This document shows positions 53,630 through 63,819 of a DNA stretch of 64,000 nt, piece after piece. This stretch comes from Shewanella sp. KT0246 (GTDB lineage Bacteria > Pseudomonadota > Gammaproteobacteria > Enterobacterales > Shewanellaceae), in contig NZ_BPEV01000004.1 in assembly GCF_019654955.1 (NCBI RefSeq), positions 62,001 through 126,000 of the forward strand. Direction: 5' to 3'. The notes under the pieces are model-generated. The model saw nothing but the letters and a program-made list of their open reading frames with translations, did not search any database and was not told the DNA's origin. How positions within the stretch are numbered: position 1 is the first letter of the stretch; each line of letters begins with the position of its first letter. The position numbers were made by a program, and so were the translations under genes.

Positions 53630-54325
53630 ATGAGCCAAATTTTGGCGAATACCTTAAAGATATCTTTGATATTGCTAGGGTTAATGACATCATTTTCAAT
53701 TTATGCCCACGGAGTGGATGAAACTACTCGACAGTTTTTAACTCAAAACCAAGGGGTATCAATTCTGCCCTTTATCTATATTGGCGCTAAACATATGGTG
53801 ACGGGTTACGATCACTTACTGTTTCTTGTCGGGGTGATTTTCTTTTTATACCGCACCAAAGATGTATTGCTGTATGTCAGCCTATTTACCTTAGGCCACA
53901 GTGTTACCTTACTCTGGGGCGTATTTAACGACATCAATATTAATGCTTATCTCATTGATGCCATTATCGGATTTTCTATCATCTATAAAGGGTTTGATAA
54001 TCTTGGAGGCTTTAAGCGTTTAGTGGGATTTCAGCCTAATACCAAACTCGCTGTGCTGATATTTGGTTTATTCCATGGCTTCGGATTAGCGACAAAAATT
54101 CAAGAATTTAACCTGCCACAAGAAGGCCTTATTGAGAATATTATCGCGTTTAATGTTGGTGTAGAAATAGGTCAGTTTATGGCATTGGGGTTGGTATTAA
54201 TCGCCATGAGCTTTTGGCGACGTAGTCCCAGCTTTACACGGTTTTCCGTCGCGGCCAACACTGCACTGATGAGTGGCGGCGTCATGCTAGTCGGATTTCA
54301 GTTAACAGGCTACTTCGTTAACTAA
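53630..54325 (+). CDS. HupE/UreJ family membrane protein
   Basis: 231 residues from the ATG at 53630 (GGAG 8 nt upstream; the ATG at 53609 has none). A signal-like first helix ends in SIYAHG, followed by about six membrane helices with His motifs typical of HupE/UreJ_2: GYDHLLFLVGVI, TLGHSVTLLWG and GLFHGFGLA. The family is linked to nickel or cobalt transport for hydrogenase and urease, but no such enzyme is nearby; in Shewanella such proteins are also found alone. Likely a metal permease working with the His-rich protein upstream. Confidence 0.88.
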   Translation: MSQILANTLKISLILLGLMTSFSIYAHGVDETTRQFLTQNQGVSILPFIYIGAKHMVTGYDHLLFLVGVIFFLYRTKDVLLYVSLFTLGHSVTLLWGVFNDININAYLIDAIIGFSIIYKGFDNLGGFKRLVGFQPNTKLAVLIFGLFHGFGLATKIQEFNLPQEGLIENIIAFNVGVEIGQFMALGLVLIAMSFWRRSPSFTRFSVAANTALMSGGVMLVGFQLTGYFVN

Positions 54326-54362
54326 CCAATAAGAATAAACAGACAATTTGAAAGGATTTACC

Positions 54363-54974
54363 ATGCAACATTCTGACAATAATGACGTGCAAGTGCAGTC
54401 AACCGCAACGTTAATTAAAGCCTGCGTTACAGCAACTTTAATTGGCTCTGTAGTTCTTTTGATAGCCATATTACCGGCCGAATACAATATCGATCCTACA
54501 GGGTTAGGTAGCGCAGCGGGGCTAACTAAAATAGCTCAAGCTGCCAATTATAAAAACGGTAATGTGCCCGAGATGACTCAAAGTAAAGACATTGAAAAAT
54601 TAGTGATTATTGATGCGCCAACCGTAAGCGAAATTAAACAAAATCGCATCGACGCTGGCACTCGTGCTGATGTCATCGACATTACCATTCCAGCGAATAA
54701 AGGCTTGGAATATAAACTGTTATTAAATCAACATGGTCACTTTGAATATGAGTGGAAAACTGATGGCACAGCATTATTTTTTGACTTCCATGGTGAGCCA
54801 CAAGGTGACACCACTGGCTATTACGAAAGCTATGCGATTACGACATCGAATCAAATGAAAGGCTCATTAGTCACCCCATTTGCAGGCAACCATGGTTGGT
54901 ACTGGAAGAACAACACCAGCAGCCCAGTCACAGTGACCTTAACCACGAAGGGCACCTATAAAATTAAGGGTTAA
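54363..54974 (+). CDS. Membrane-anchored periplasmic protein of the HupE-like locus
   Basis: 203 residues from the ATG at 54363 (AAAGGA site, 6 nt; an in-frame upstream start at 54348 is less likely). One membrane helix at about 20-40 (TATLIGSVVLLIAILPAEYN) anchors a periplasmic domain, which contains GLEYKLLLNQHGHFEYEWKT and ALFFDFHGEPQGD. The fold is likely beta-rich; I do not recognise a family with known function. It lies 37 bp after the HupE-like gene on the same strand and probably works with it. Confidence 0.8.
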   Translation: MQHSDNNDVQVQSTATLIKACVTATLIGSVVLLIAILPAEYNIDPTGLGSAAGLTKIAQAANYKNGNVPEMTQSKDIEKLVIIDAPTVSEIKQNRIDAGTRADVIDITIPANKGLEYKLLLNQHGHFEYEWKTDGTALFFDFHGEPQGDTTGYYESYAITTSNQMKGSLVTPFAGNHGWYWKNNTSSPVTVTLTTKGTYKIKG

Positions 54975-55024
54975 TTAGTTAGAGGAATTTGCACTTATAA
55001 ATAAGATCAATTTAGTGGCAATAA

Positions 55025-55054
55025 AAAGCCCTGCTTATTGCTAAGCAGGGCTTT
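55025..55054. terminator. Bidirectional terminator between the HupE-like and CpdB-like genes
   Basis: AAAGCCCTGCTTA and TAAGCAGGGCTTT form a perfect 13-bp stem with loop TTGC. It serves both convergent transcripts. Confidence 0.92.
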
Positions 55055-55120
55055 GTCGCTTCAGTTAAATGTTTCTAGTATCCATTTAACGTCAGTTGAT
55101 AAATTTCTGTCTGCTAAATA

Positions 55121-57250
55121 TTACTTAGCTGCACAGTTGAACTCACCGTTGTAGTCAAAGTTAAAGTTGTAGATAGTGAAACCAGGTGAACCTTCTTTAG
55201 TGCCTTCTTCTTTATCAGTTGAAAGACCAGTAATTTCGTTGGTCGCACAACGGAAACCTTCTTCAACAGTTGCAGAAGCAAATGACACGCTAGTAGTATT
55301 TGGCGCTTCAAGCTGGAATACTTTCGCGTTAGGGAAAGCAAGCTCAGTGCCTTCTTGTTCAGCTAAACGGTCAGCTAAGTAGAACTGAACTAATTCACGG
55401 TTAACAAACGCAGCTTCTTCTTTTACAAGAGTAGCATTATCAACACCAGGCATGCTTGTATTAGATGCACGGTAATTGTTGGTAATTACATAGATTTCTG
55501 CATCATCAGCAATTTCAACACCGCCGTAAGTCAGGCTTGTTAACTGCTCATTTTCAGTTTCTGTGAAGCCAGAGTCTTCAATGATAAACTTAGACTCATT
55601 TTCAACGTTAACAGTGTACTTAAGTAAACCTTCACCCTCTTCGCTGAATCCACCAAAGAATGCGTCAAAGTTATAACCAGGGAATTCTTCTACTAAGAAG
55701 GTTTCACCAGCAGATAAAGGTAGGCTACGGTAGGCATTAGAGTTAACCCACTCGATCCAACGCTTCATATCTGCACCAGTCATTTTTAAAACGGCTGGAG
55801 TGTTGTTATCAAATACATAGATATCAGCAACAGATGCGTTAGTTAGCTCACCTTCTTGAATGTTGGTGTAGTCTTCAGGGCCGTTACGACCAGACTTAAA
55901 TGGCGCTGATACTGATAGGAATAACGCATCTTCAGATGCATCAGCAAACTCACCTTCAGCTTTCCACTTGTTTAGTTGATGAAGCTGAGCTTCATTCACT
56001 ACTTGAATTGATAAATCAGGCACTACTTGTGGGAAGAAGCTGTTCATGTTGACGTCGATTTCTGCAATCGTTTCAGCCATAAACTCAACTGTACCTTCAT
56101 GTTCAGTGACAACTAAATCTTCAATTGCACCATCAGAACCTTCAACTAAAGAGCGAAGCTCTGCCGTTGAATGGTTATGATCTACAGACCAAGTTTCACC
56201 ATCATCATTAGAGGTAAGTTTTAAATCAATAACACCTAGTTTCGCGCCCCAATAACCAGGCATAACAGCAGGAATGCCATTAATTAGACCTTTTTCAGCG
56301 TCAACACCTGGGATATCACCGTATTCACCAGTTGAGTTAGGGAAGTCACGATGATCGTGGCCGAACATAATGGCATCAATATCGTCAACATGCGCTAAAT
56401 GAAGAGAAGCATTTTCAGCAAACTCATCATCATTGTTGTTCAAACCTGAATGCGGGATTGCAACAATCACGTCTGCGCCTTCAGCTTTCATCATTGGTAC
56501 ATAATATTCAGCTGTTTTCTTAATATCAGAAACAACAACATTACAGACTAAGTGAGATGCATCCCAACCCATGATATCTGGTGGAGTGAAACCAATCACA
56601 CCCACTTTTACAGTATGTGCTTGACCATCATCTGCTATGAATTCGCGCTCTAAAATCACGTATGGGTCATATAAACCTTCAGCTTTATCGTAGAAATCTT
56701 CTGTAATGCGAACTTCACACTCATCAGTTGCATTGCTCACTTTTTCTAACGAGTCATCAGTTTTCCAAACGTTGGCAGCAACATATGGGAACTCTGAACC
56801 TTTAAGTGCTTCATCTAAGTATTCAAGACCATAGTTAAATTCATGGTTACCTAAGTTAGCAGCGTCATACTCTAAGTGGTTCATTGCTTTGTAAACAGGG
56901 TGAGTTTCACCTTTAAGGTGATCAGCCCCAAGCGCCGCCATGTAATCGCCCATTGGGCTACCTTGGATTAAGTCACCGTTGTCAAACAACATGCTATTAG
57001 CCACTTCTTTGCGCGTTTCTGCAATCACTAAAGAAGTACGTGCTAAGCCCCATTCAGGTAAGTTAGCTTCGTTATCAGCTTGGCTAACAAAGTAATTGTA
57101 AGGCATTACGTTTGTATGGATATCAGTGGTTTCCATTAAACGAAGATCGATACTAATAGTATCTTTTTTATCGTCAGATGAATTACTACAACCAACTAGT
57201 GCTGCTGCAACGCTTGAAACAAGAAGAAGCTTCTTAGCATTAAATTTCAT
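55121..57250 (-). CDS. 5'-nucleotidase / cyclic phosphodiesterase family lipoprotein (CpdB-like)
   Basis: 709 residues from the ATG at 57250, which has a GGAG site (an in-frame upstream ATG at 57283 is not needed). Lipobox LVGC, Cys about 21. The N-terminal metallophosphatase domain begins LMETTDIHTNVMPYNYF (metal ligands Asp, His) and contains NLGNHEFNYG and MFGHDHRDFPN. The C-terminal nucleotide-binding domain is of the 5'-nucleotidase C type. The ETTDIH start is typical of CpdB (2',3'-cyclic nucleotide phosphodiesterase) rather than UshA. Role: recovery of phosphate and nucleosides from outside nucleotides. The C-terminus has one Cys pair (Cys in EGFRCATNE and EFNCAAK). Confidence 0.92.
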   Translation of the reverse strand: MKFNAKKLLLVSSVAAALVGCSNSSDDKKDTISIDLRLMETTDIHTNVMPYNYFVSQADNEANLPEWGLARTSLVIAETRKEVANSMLFDNGDLIQGSPMGDYMAALGADHLKGETHPVYKAMNHLEYDAANLGNHEFNYGLEYLDEALKGSEFPYVAANVWKTDDSLEKVSNATDECEVRITEDFYDKAEGLYDPYVILEREFIADDGQAHTVKVGVIGFTPPDIMGWDASHLVCNVVVSDIKKTAEYYVPMMKAEGADVIVAIPHSGLNNNDDEFAENASLHLAHVDDIDAIMFGHDHRDFPNSTGEYGDIPGVDAEKGLINGIPAVMPGYWGAKLGVIDLKLTSNDDGETWSVDHNHSTAELRSLVEGSDGAIEDLVVTEHEGTVEFMAETIAEIDVNMNSFFPQVVPDLSIQVVNEAQLHQLNKWKAEGEFADASEDALFLSVSAPFKSGRNGPEDYTNIQEGELTNASVADIYVFDNNTPAVLKMTGADMKRWIEWVNSNAYRSLPLSAGETFLVEEFPGYNFDAFFGGFSEEGEGLLKYTVNVENESKFIIEDSGFTETENEQLTSLTYGGVEIADDAEIYVITNNYRASNTSMPGVDNATLVKEEAAFVNRELVQFYLADRLAEQEGTELAFPNAKVFQLEAPNTTSVSFASATVEEGFRCATNEITGLSTDKEEGTKEGSPGFTIYNFNFDYNGEFNCAAK

Positions 57251-58261
57251 GTTTACTCCAAAGGATTGTTTGATTTCTTTCACTCAAATCATTACCGCCT
57301 ATTTAAGAATTAACTAATTTCCAAATAAAGCAGTAACTATTAACTAATTTTGTTGACGCTATTAAAAACGTCCATAAATTAAATAAAATTAATAAACAAG
57401 TAAAGAGAACAACGAATCTAAAAAAGAAGTAAATTAACAATAAATCACCCAATTAATTCCACAATAGCTTTTAATAAAGAAATAAAAGCAAAATATAAAA
57501 CTACATAAAAAGCACAAATTACAGTCAATAAAATCCACCAGTAAAGTTACAAAAATATTAAACCAAGTAAGAATAATTTATTAAAAATGACGTAAAGATG
57601 TTTTTAAAGTTAAATCTATCTGAGTTAGCCATAAAATCTTAAGTATTCACAAAAGGATAAATATCGACCAACAGCCAGTTTAATGTCCCCCTGAATGAAC
57701 ACACCCACAAAGAAGGCAACAAAAACCAAAAAAAACATAATGATAAATAGGAACGCAGAATTTAAAAGTTACATAAAATTTAGTTTATAGTAATTTTATT
57801 TTTCTCAAAATAATAAAGAAACATCATTTGCAGATATTTTAAACAATAAATATTGGGGCGAAAGATAGAAATGATCATTAACTTTCAGTTCTGACTGAAT
57901 CATTAACGATTGTAAAAATTGAATTGGGCCAAATTCAACAGTATAAATAACAGAATTTAGATTATTTAATTTTTATATAACACGCAGCTTTAACATTGGC
58001 ACAAAGTAAACTCTGCACACAAAAAACCAGTAGAAAACCTTTTGGCAACATTTCACTATAAAAATCAAAATAATATATGCCATTTTTATTTCAAGTTTAA
58101 TAGCCAATGTCGAACATGAAAAATTAATCATTATAATATTATTATGTTCTCATATTTACCTTTCGAACAAATGCAATAAACTAAAAACTAAAACTAACAA
58201 TCCATAATTAAGAACACTGTTATCATAGAAGGAACTAAAGAGTAAATAAGAGTTGAATGAC
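57251..58261. other. AT-rich intergenic stretch without recognised genes
   Basis: About 1 kb of very AT-rich DNA upstream of the CpdB-like gene. It contains a direct repeat TATTAACTAATTT near 57308 and 57337 but no open frame with coding features, no strong hairpin and no known operator that I can see. The promoter of the CpdB-like gene must lie at its left end. Confidence 0.6.
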
Positions 58262-58301
58262 ACAAAAAATAAAACCACTACTAAATAGATTAATAGTGGC
58301 T
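58262..58301 (-). terminator. Rho-independent terminator of the DUF3144 gene
   Basis: Minus-strand stem GCCACTA and TAGTGG flank a loop of about 13 nt, followed by TTTTATTTTTT. Confidence 0.7.
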
Positions 58302-58350
58302 TTATATATTAAGTTAGCGACAGGTTTAACGCACTAACTTAAATAGGGTC

Positions 58351-58656
58351 TTACTTTTGTGTTTTGCGGTATTGGTCGAAATTAGCAATATAGTCATCCA
58401 TATTACCTTCAAGCATCTTGCGATACTCTTCAACGTAATATTCCATCATTTCTGATTTTTTCTGCTGCATTTGTTCTGCCGAAGAAAAACCTGTTGAACC
58501 AAACCAAGCATTATATCGAGTTAATGCATACATAAATGAAGCACTAATTTCACCAGTCTTAGTTTCAGGATCTTGGTTATGGTTATTGGCAACTTGAATG
58601 ATTTCGTTAGCGCGATCGAAAAAAGCCTTATTTGGCATTTGGTTTGATTCTGACAT
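58351..58656 (-). CDS. DUF3144 family protein
   Basis: 101 residues from the ATG at 58656 (AGGGAC site upstream; the open frame extends further but without one). Helical, with conserved segments ANEIIQVANNHNQ and SASFMYALTRYNAWFGSTGF, as in the DUF3144 family of small cytosolic gammaproteobacterial proteins. Function unknown. Monocistronic. Confidence 0.9.
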   Translation of the reverse strand: MSESNQMPNKAFFDRANEIIQVANNHNQDPETKTGEISASFMYALTRYNAWFGSTGFSSAEQMQQKKSEMMEYYVEEYRKMLEGNMDDYIANFDQYRKTQK

Positions 58657-59002
58657 GCTTAGGTCCCTAATAATGAGATAGTAATAAGACAATAATGAGC
58701 CGACATATTTCCGGCGAGCCATATCTTTAGTGAGATTAACCTACGTGCTTTTACGCCTTCAAACCGTAATATTGTTCACACTCTGCAGTTGTAAGGGTTG
58801 ATAACTGTGACCCGCATCATTTTGTTGGCAATCAATCTCTATTTTACTCAGTTTACAACCCTGAATTTCAACTACCACAAATCAAGCTTAAGCTGTTGAT
58901 CATATCAGGCAATTCAGAATGAACTGAGTTTTCATAAACCAGCAACTAAAGTTAGTGACAAAGGTTAATAGCAAAGATTAGTTGCTTAGACTAACCACTC
59001 GT
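58657..59002. other. Intergenic gap between DUF3144 and patatin genes
   Basis: 346 bp holding the promoter of the DUF3144 gene (reading leftwards) and the region beyond the stop of the patatin gene. I see no gene, clear terminator or repeat here. Confidence 0.5.
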
Positions 59003-61339
59003 TTAAAAGGTTTTACCTAAAGTTAAATAGACTGTTTTATGATGCTGATCGTTAAAGCCTATTCCGAGTACTGCAGGTCCGAATTCTGTTTCAGTGCCAA
59101 TAAAAATACTCGACGCATATATCAAATCATCTAAATCGCGCTCATTTTTAAATTGCCAAACATTACCAGCTTCAGCCGATGCACCGATATAAATAGGTAT
59201 AGCTTTCCCCCCTATCCCATGCCAGTCAATTCGGTATTGATATACCAGTGAACCGTAAGCAAGTTGTGACCCTACAAGCGCATCATTATGTAAGCCTGAT
59301 AAATTGAGAAAACCACCGAGTTTTTGGGTATGTATAAGGCTAATTTGATTGCTATCAGTTCCACTAAGATTGACTTTACCGATGACAGTATGCTGATTAA
59401 TACTTTGAGCATGTTTAAGGACAAAATCATAATTGAACAGTTCAGTATCACCTAACACCTCCCCTAATAAAGGAATAATGACAGGATCTAACTGATCTTT
59501 GTTAAAGGCACCTTTCAAGTAAAGCAAAGTACCTTCACTCGGAAAACTATAACTGTCTAAAGAATCATAACTTATCAGCGCAAAGCTTGAATAGGTATCA
59601 TAGTCGATATCTAATTTAAGCGACGAAGCCCCCTCAATACTGCCGGTTTCAGCCGAAAATCCGAGTTCAAAAATCATGTTGTTAGCCACATTAAACCCAA
59701 GTGCCATACTCAGGTTATGAGCAGTATTATCGGTGCTTAAACCGCGTTCATTGTCCCAGTAATAGAGTTGCTCTTCTTGGGTAAGTTGATAGCGAGTTTT
59801 CCAATAATATGTATCTAAGTCATCTAATGGTAAACGGTATTCTGCAGCCAAGAGTTTTTCGCGACCTGAAGTAAGCTCCAAACGTAACTGTCCATCGGTG
59901 CCTGCGACGTTATTCATCGAATACATCAAATCAAGTTTGAGATCCGACACCTCAGCAAAGTCTTCTTCCCAGGAAAAACCGATATCAAAAAAATTGGGAC
60001 CCCAGCTTTTTCGCTGTGTTTTTAGTATCAACTCTTTGCCATCATTTGCATGATCTATCGTTTCTACTTCTACCCGCTCAAACTCATTTAGCGCATACAC
60101 TCGGTCAACTGCCGCTACAATATCCTCAGTATCAGGGTTATCGCCAGCTGAAACGGCTAAAGCGGACTCGATTTGTTTCGTGTTCACTTTACTGTTATTC
60201 ACGAGTGTCACTTGAGTAATAGGTTGCTGCTGAAAATCCAGTAAAGCATGCTTATAGGCTAAACGCTGTGATTGATACTCTTGATAATATTCAGCGCTTA
60301 ATTGAAGTGGTAATAATTGCTGCTTTAAAGAGGTAGCCGCTTGCTCACCTTTAATAAACCCAAGGGGCATAGTGCTGAAATCCGTAGTGTCTAACTCACT
60401 GATGTCAGGACGAATAAGAATATCTTGGGGTTGAAGGTTGTCGATTTGCTCTAGTGCATTCGCGCGAGTCATAATCGTCGATAACTGACCGAGTATGGCA
60501 AAGCTGTCTTTTAGCTGTTCCTTTGGCGCAAGTTCAGCGCCGATATCAATAGCAATCACGACATCTGCGCCCATTTCTCTGACTGTATCAGCAGGCATGT
60601 TACTTACCATTCCTCCATCGGCAAGGTACTTACCGTCGATTTCAACGGGCTGCAAAATACCCGGCACAGAAGCCGATGCATGCATTGCAGTGAGCAAATT
60701 ACCCGACTCAAGCACCACCGCATTACCTGTACTGATATCTGTCGCAATCGCTTTAAATGGAATAGCTAACTCATCAAACGACTTCTGCTGAGGCACTACC
60801 CCTGCGGAGCGAATATATAAATTCCCCATCGTTTGCCCACGCAGTACCCCCTGAGGCATGAGGAGTTCCCCATCTAACGAGCCAAACTCGAAGGGTAAAT
60901 TAAAGCGGTCAAAATCCTGTTTATCATGATAATTTAGCGCCTTGCGAGGCACGTTGTCGTCAAAGCCACTAGTCCAATCTAAGCCTAACATGATGTTTTC
61001 AATATCATCGGCGCTATAACCCAATGCGTATAACCCGCCAACATATGCACCAATGCTGGTTCCTGCAATGTAATCTATCGCTATGTTATTGGCTTCTAAG
61101 TAACGCAGCACACCAACATGTGCAGCCCCTTTAGCACCACCGCCACTGAGCGCCAGCCCCACTTTTAATCTAGGTGTAACGGATGAACCCAGTAAAGGAG
61201 GTTCAGCTTGAGATATAGAGTTATTAGCTACCACTTCAAGCTCTTGGCCAGATACTTGCGGTAAATAACAACTAAAGACCAAAACTATACATTTTGTACA
61301 AAGGGCTAATGCTTTTTGCCACCAAGAAATTTGTTTCAA
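59003..61339 (-). CDS. Patatin-like phospholipase autotransporter (PlpD type, Vd secretion)
   Basis: 778 residues. A signal peptide (cleavage about residue 31) precedes a patatin domain at about 57-260: oxyanion motif SGGGAKGAAH, nucleophile GTSIGAYVGG and catalytic dyad Asp in YLADGGMVSN. A POTRA-like module follows (about 390-450: ALAVSAGDNPDTEDI, YALNEFERVEVETI), then an Omp85-type 16-strand barrel ending FNDQHHKTVYLTLGKTF. This order is that of PlpD, a lipase that carries its own secretion barrel. Predicted phospholipase A activity at or beyond the cell surface. Confidence 0.95.
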   Translation of the reverse strand: MKQISWWQKALALCTKCIVLVFSCYLPQVSGQELEVVANNSISQAEPPLLGSSVTPRLKVGLALSGGGAKGAAHVGVLRYLEANNIAIDYIAGTSIGAYVGGLYALGYSADDIENIMLGLDWTSGFDDNVPRKALNYHDKQDFDRFNLPFEFGSLDGELLMPQGVLRGQTMGNLYIRSAGVVPQQKSFDELAIPFKAIATDISTGNAVVLESGNLLTAMHASASVPGILQPVEIDGKYLADGGMVSNMPADTVREMGADVVIAIDIGAELAPKEQLKDSFAILGQLSTIMTRANALEQIDNLQPQDILIRPDISELDTTDFSTMPLGFIKGEQAATSLKQQLLPLQLSAEYYQEYQSQRLAYKHALLDFQQQPITQVTLVNNSKVNTKQIESALAVSAGDNPDTEDIVAAVDRVYALNEFERVEVETIDHANDGKELILKTQRKSWGPNFFDIGFSWEEDFAEVSDLKLDLMYSMNNVAGTDGQLRLELTSGREKLLAAEYRLPLDDLDTYYWKTRYQLTQEEQLYYWDNERGLSTDNTAHNLSMALGFNVANNMIFELGFSAETGSIEGASSLKLDIDYDTYSSFALISYDSLDSYSFPSEGTLLYLKGAFNKDQLDPVIIPLLGEVLGDTELFNYDFVLKHAQSINQHTVIGKVNLSGTDSNQISLIHTQKLGGFLNLSGLHNDALVGSQLAYGSLVYQYRIDWHGIGGKAIPIYIGASAEAGNVWQFKNERDLDDLIYASSIFIGTETEFGPAVLGIGFNDQHHKTVYLTLGKTF

Positions 61340-61897
61340 TTGAACAACACCTTAAAAATTTGAAGGCGCTATTTTACGAGAGAACATGATGAGGAAATAA
61401 GGAGTGTTTACGAGTTTTATTGTCTCGATAATCAATACAATAAATGCGACATGCTGTTATCTAAAGCTCACACTTTACTATTAGATAGTGAACTTTGCGG
61501 ATTGATTACCTATTCAATAATGAGTGATACGAGTAAAACCTGCAAAATAGTCTTAATACATATCACATTTAGGACAAGCAAAATTAACAAGCGTACTGTT
61601 TAAGCACAAATTCAGCTTTAATTTCTGGCTCTTTATTACAGTCTAGCTTGGTATGACAAAAATACTTCACTATGAAAGCCACCAGCCAACACCAAATAAA
61701 AAATACATTATTTACAGTAAGATAAAGTTATAATTTAATTTACATTTGGCGACCGATAGCATTTACATATCTCTATTTAAGTAATTTATCTTCGTTAACG
61801 TATTATTTATTTTAATAGTGAGATCTAGAACACTAGAACTGAGCGAACACATGTACTCATAATACTTCATTAGCAATATTGACCATTGGAGTTTGTA
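61340..61897. other. Divergent promoter region (patatin / TM2 genes)
   Basis: 558 bp AT-rich. A 40-codon open frame without a good start reads WCWLVAFIVKYFCHTKLDCN on the minus strand (stop at 61584); it is not strong enough to call. Otherwise nothing recognisable. Confidence 0.5.
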
Positions 61898-62230
61898 ATG
61901 CCTCAGATAGCTTGTTCACAATGCAGCCAAAAAATCGATTCTAACCACATTACCTGCCCTCAATGTCAGGCGATTCAGGGGTTAGAAGCACTTTCAGGCA
62001 TTGACCCCAATATTCGTATTAAGAATCAAAAGTTTGCAATATGGTTTGGTTTCTTATTCGGCGGCTTAGGTTTGCATAAGTTCTATTTAGGCCAACATCT
62101 AAAAGGCAGCCTTTACTTAGTGTTCAGTTGGACTTTAGTGCCAATGGTCATGGGCTGGGTTGATTCAATTCGCACTATGAAGATGAGCTCATTTAATTTT
62201 GAACAGCGGTACAGCAAACGGGCTATTTAG
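61898..62230 (+). CDS. Zinc-ribbon TM2 domain protein
   Basis: 110 residues from the ATG at 61898 (TTGGAG site 6 nt upstream). Residues 3-25 form a zinc ribbon with two CxxC pairs (ACSQCSQKIDSNHITCPQC). A TM2 domain follows: two membrane helices with LFGGLGLHKFYLGQHLKGSL and a D-x-x motif in GWVDSIRTM. TM2 proteins are widespread small membrane proteins of unclear function. Monocistronic. Confidence 0.9.
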   Translation: MPQIACSQCSQKIDSNHITCPQCQAIQGLEALSGIDPNIRIKNQKFAIWFGFLFGGLGLHKFYLGQHLKGSLYLVFSWTLVPMVMGWVDSIRTMKMSSFNFEQRYSKRAI

Positions 62231-62470
62231 CTCATTGTTTTTAAGCTTTTTAGTTAGCACTCATTTGCATCAACTGTCATCAACGCCTTGTTAAAAACTA
62301 ATGAGGCGTTTTTAATCTTCACTGTATTAAAGCACCCTTCTTTACCCGCATATTTTTTGCTACCTAGATCGCTAAACCATTCAAACTTATCCCTTTGTGA
62401 AACTTCATAGTGCTATAGTGACTTTAGCTTTAAAGCAAAGAGTTTCAATTAACCATTTCAAGGATTGCCT

Positions 62471-62728
62471 ATGTTAAATGAGAATCACGCACTTATTTTC
62501 GACTTTCCAGAGTTTAAGAAAGACATTGTTTACTTGAACCATAAAGACAAAGAGTTTGAAGCTTTATCAAAACAGTATCATTTACTGGATTATGAAATAC
62601 GTGAGTTAGAAGTTGAAGGAAGCCCAACCGATGACGAGCATATGCACCAACTAAAAGTACAACGTGCAAATTTGAAAGATGTGTTGTTTCAAAAATTAAA
62701 ACAACATCACGATCAAGAATCGAGTTAA
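62471..62728 (+). CDS. YdcH-like DUF465 protein
   Basis: 85 residues from the ATG at 62471 (AGGA 7 nt upstream). An all-helical coiled-coil protein with FKKDIVYLNHKDKEFEALSK and LEVEGSPTDDEHMHQLKVQR, matching DUF465/YdcH. Function unknown. Followed by a hairpin (62750-62772). Confidence 0.88.
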   Translation: MLNENHALIFDFPEFKKDIVYLNHKDKEFEALSKQYHLLDYEIRELEVEGSPTDDEHMHQLKVQRANLKDVLFQKLKQHHDQESS

Positions 62729-62749
62729 CCACTTTCAGTTACATCTATT

Positions 62750-62776
62750 ATAAGGGGATAACTTCCCCTTATTGTT
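62750..62776. terminator. Hairpin terminator after the YdcH-like gene
   Basis: ATAAGGGGA and TCCCCTTAT pair around a short loop and are followed by TGTTT. It lies between convergent genes and can serve both. Confidence 0.75.
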
Positions 62777-62811
62777 TAAAGTATAAATCCAGTTCAAATA
62801 CCAAGTATACT

Positions 62812-63747
62812 TTAAACAGTCCTTTCGTTTGTAACCTCTGCTCGATAAGGAATACCCCGCTGCGCACCATGGCGAGTAACAGCAATAGCCGATGCTTTAT
62901 TGGCGAAAATAACAGCCTCCTTAATAGAACACCCTTCATCTAACGCAACCATTAAGCCACCATTAAACGTGTCTCCTGCCGCAACGGTATCTATTGCAGT
63001 TACAGCAAATGCAGGGATTAGCTCACTCACTATTTCTTTGGTGGTTTGCACACTCAAATATGCGCCTTGGCTGCCCAAAGTAATCACAACAGTATTGATA
63101 CCATATCCATGTAATTGCTCAGCAGCTTTGGCTGCTGATGCTGTATCAGTCACCTTGATGTCTGTTAAGGCTTGGGCTTCAGTTTCATTCGGCGTGATGA
63201 TATCCACAAGTGATAATAAGGCTTTAGGTAAATTAGCAGCAGGTGCGGGATTTAAAATAGTGGTGCAGTAATGTTCCTTAGCCAATTTTAACGCTGCTAA
63301 AACGGTATCTAGCGGTGTTTCAAGTTGAATTAACAAGTAACTTGCTTGAGCAAATTTGTCTTGTTGCTCTGTTATATGTTCTGGCGACAAACAGGCATTG
63401 GCTCCCGCGACTACACCAATACTGTTTTCTCCTGAACTACTGACAAAAATCATCGCTGTGCCTGTGCTTTGCTCAGCGATGCCGTAGCAACCAGAAAGCT
63501 CAAGCTCATCTTTTTGCCAAGCTTTGCGCATCAATTCGCCATTGCCATCATCACCCAATGCACAGATAAAATCGACCTGTTGAGTTGATGATTTAAGTCG
63601 AGTTGCGGCAACAGCTTGATTAGCCCCCTTGCCACCCAGTTCAAGGCGATAATCCCGACTCAGCAAGGTTTCACCTGCTTGAGGTAATGAATAAAATGCC
63701 AAGACATGATCTGCATTTGCGCTACCAATCACTAATAATTTATTCAT
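62812..63747 (-). CDS. rbsK: Ribokinase
   Basis: 311 residues of the PfkB carbohydrate kinase family. Signature 1 is GGKGANQAVA and signature 2 (with catalytic Asp) DTVAAGDTFNGG; the substrate pocket NADHVLAFYSLPQAGET is ribokinase-like. It phosphorylates D-ribose to ribose 5-phosphate. The upstream gene on the same strand encodes the end of a nucleoside hydrolase, which releases ribose, so the two form a nucleoside salvage operon. Confidence 0.93.
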   Translation of the reverse strand: MNKLLVIGSANADHVLAFYSLPQAGETLLSRDYRLELGGKGANQAVAATRLKSSTQQVDFICALGDDGNGELMRKAWQKDELELSGCYGIAEQSTGTAMIFVSSSGENSIGVVAGANACLSPEHITEQQDKFAQASYLLIQLETPLDTVLAALKLAKEHYCTTILNPAPAANLPKALLSLVDIITPNETEAQALTDIKVTDTASAAKAAEQLHGYGINTVVITLGSQGAYLSVQTTKEIVSELIPAFAVTAIDTVAAGDTFNGGLMVALDEGCSIKEAVIFANKASAIAVTRHGAQRGIPYRAEVTNERTV

Positions 63748-63819
63748 AGCTACCTTTAATCCGGTTGCAAACGATAGTATGCAACCGAAGTTAATCTGAC
63801 TCGACTAATAGTCATTTAC

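Noticed and set aside
61584-61704. Small membrane-protein-like frame (WCWLVAFIVKYFC...)
   Set aside because: Only about 40 codons between two stops, with no plausible start codon or ribosome site; possibly a remnant.
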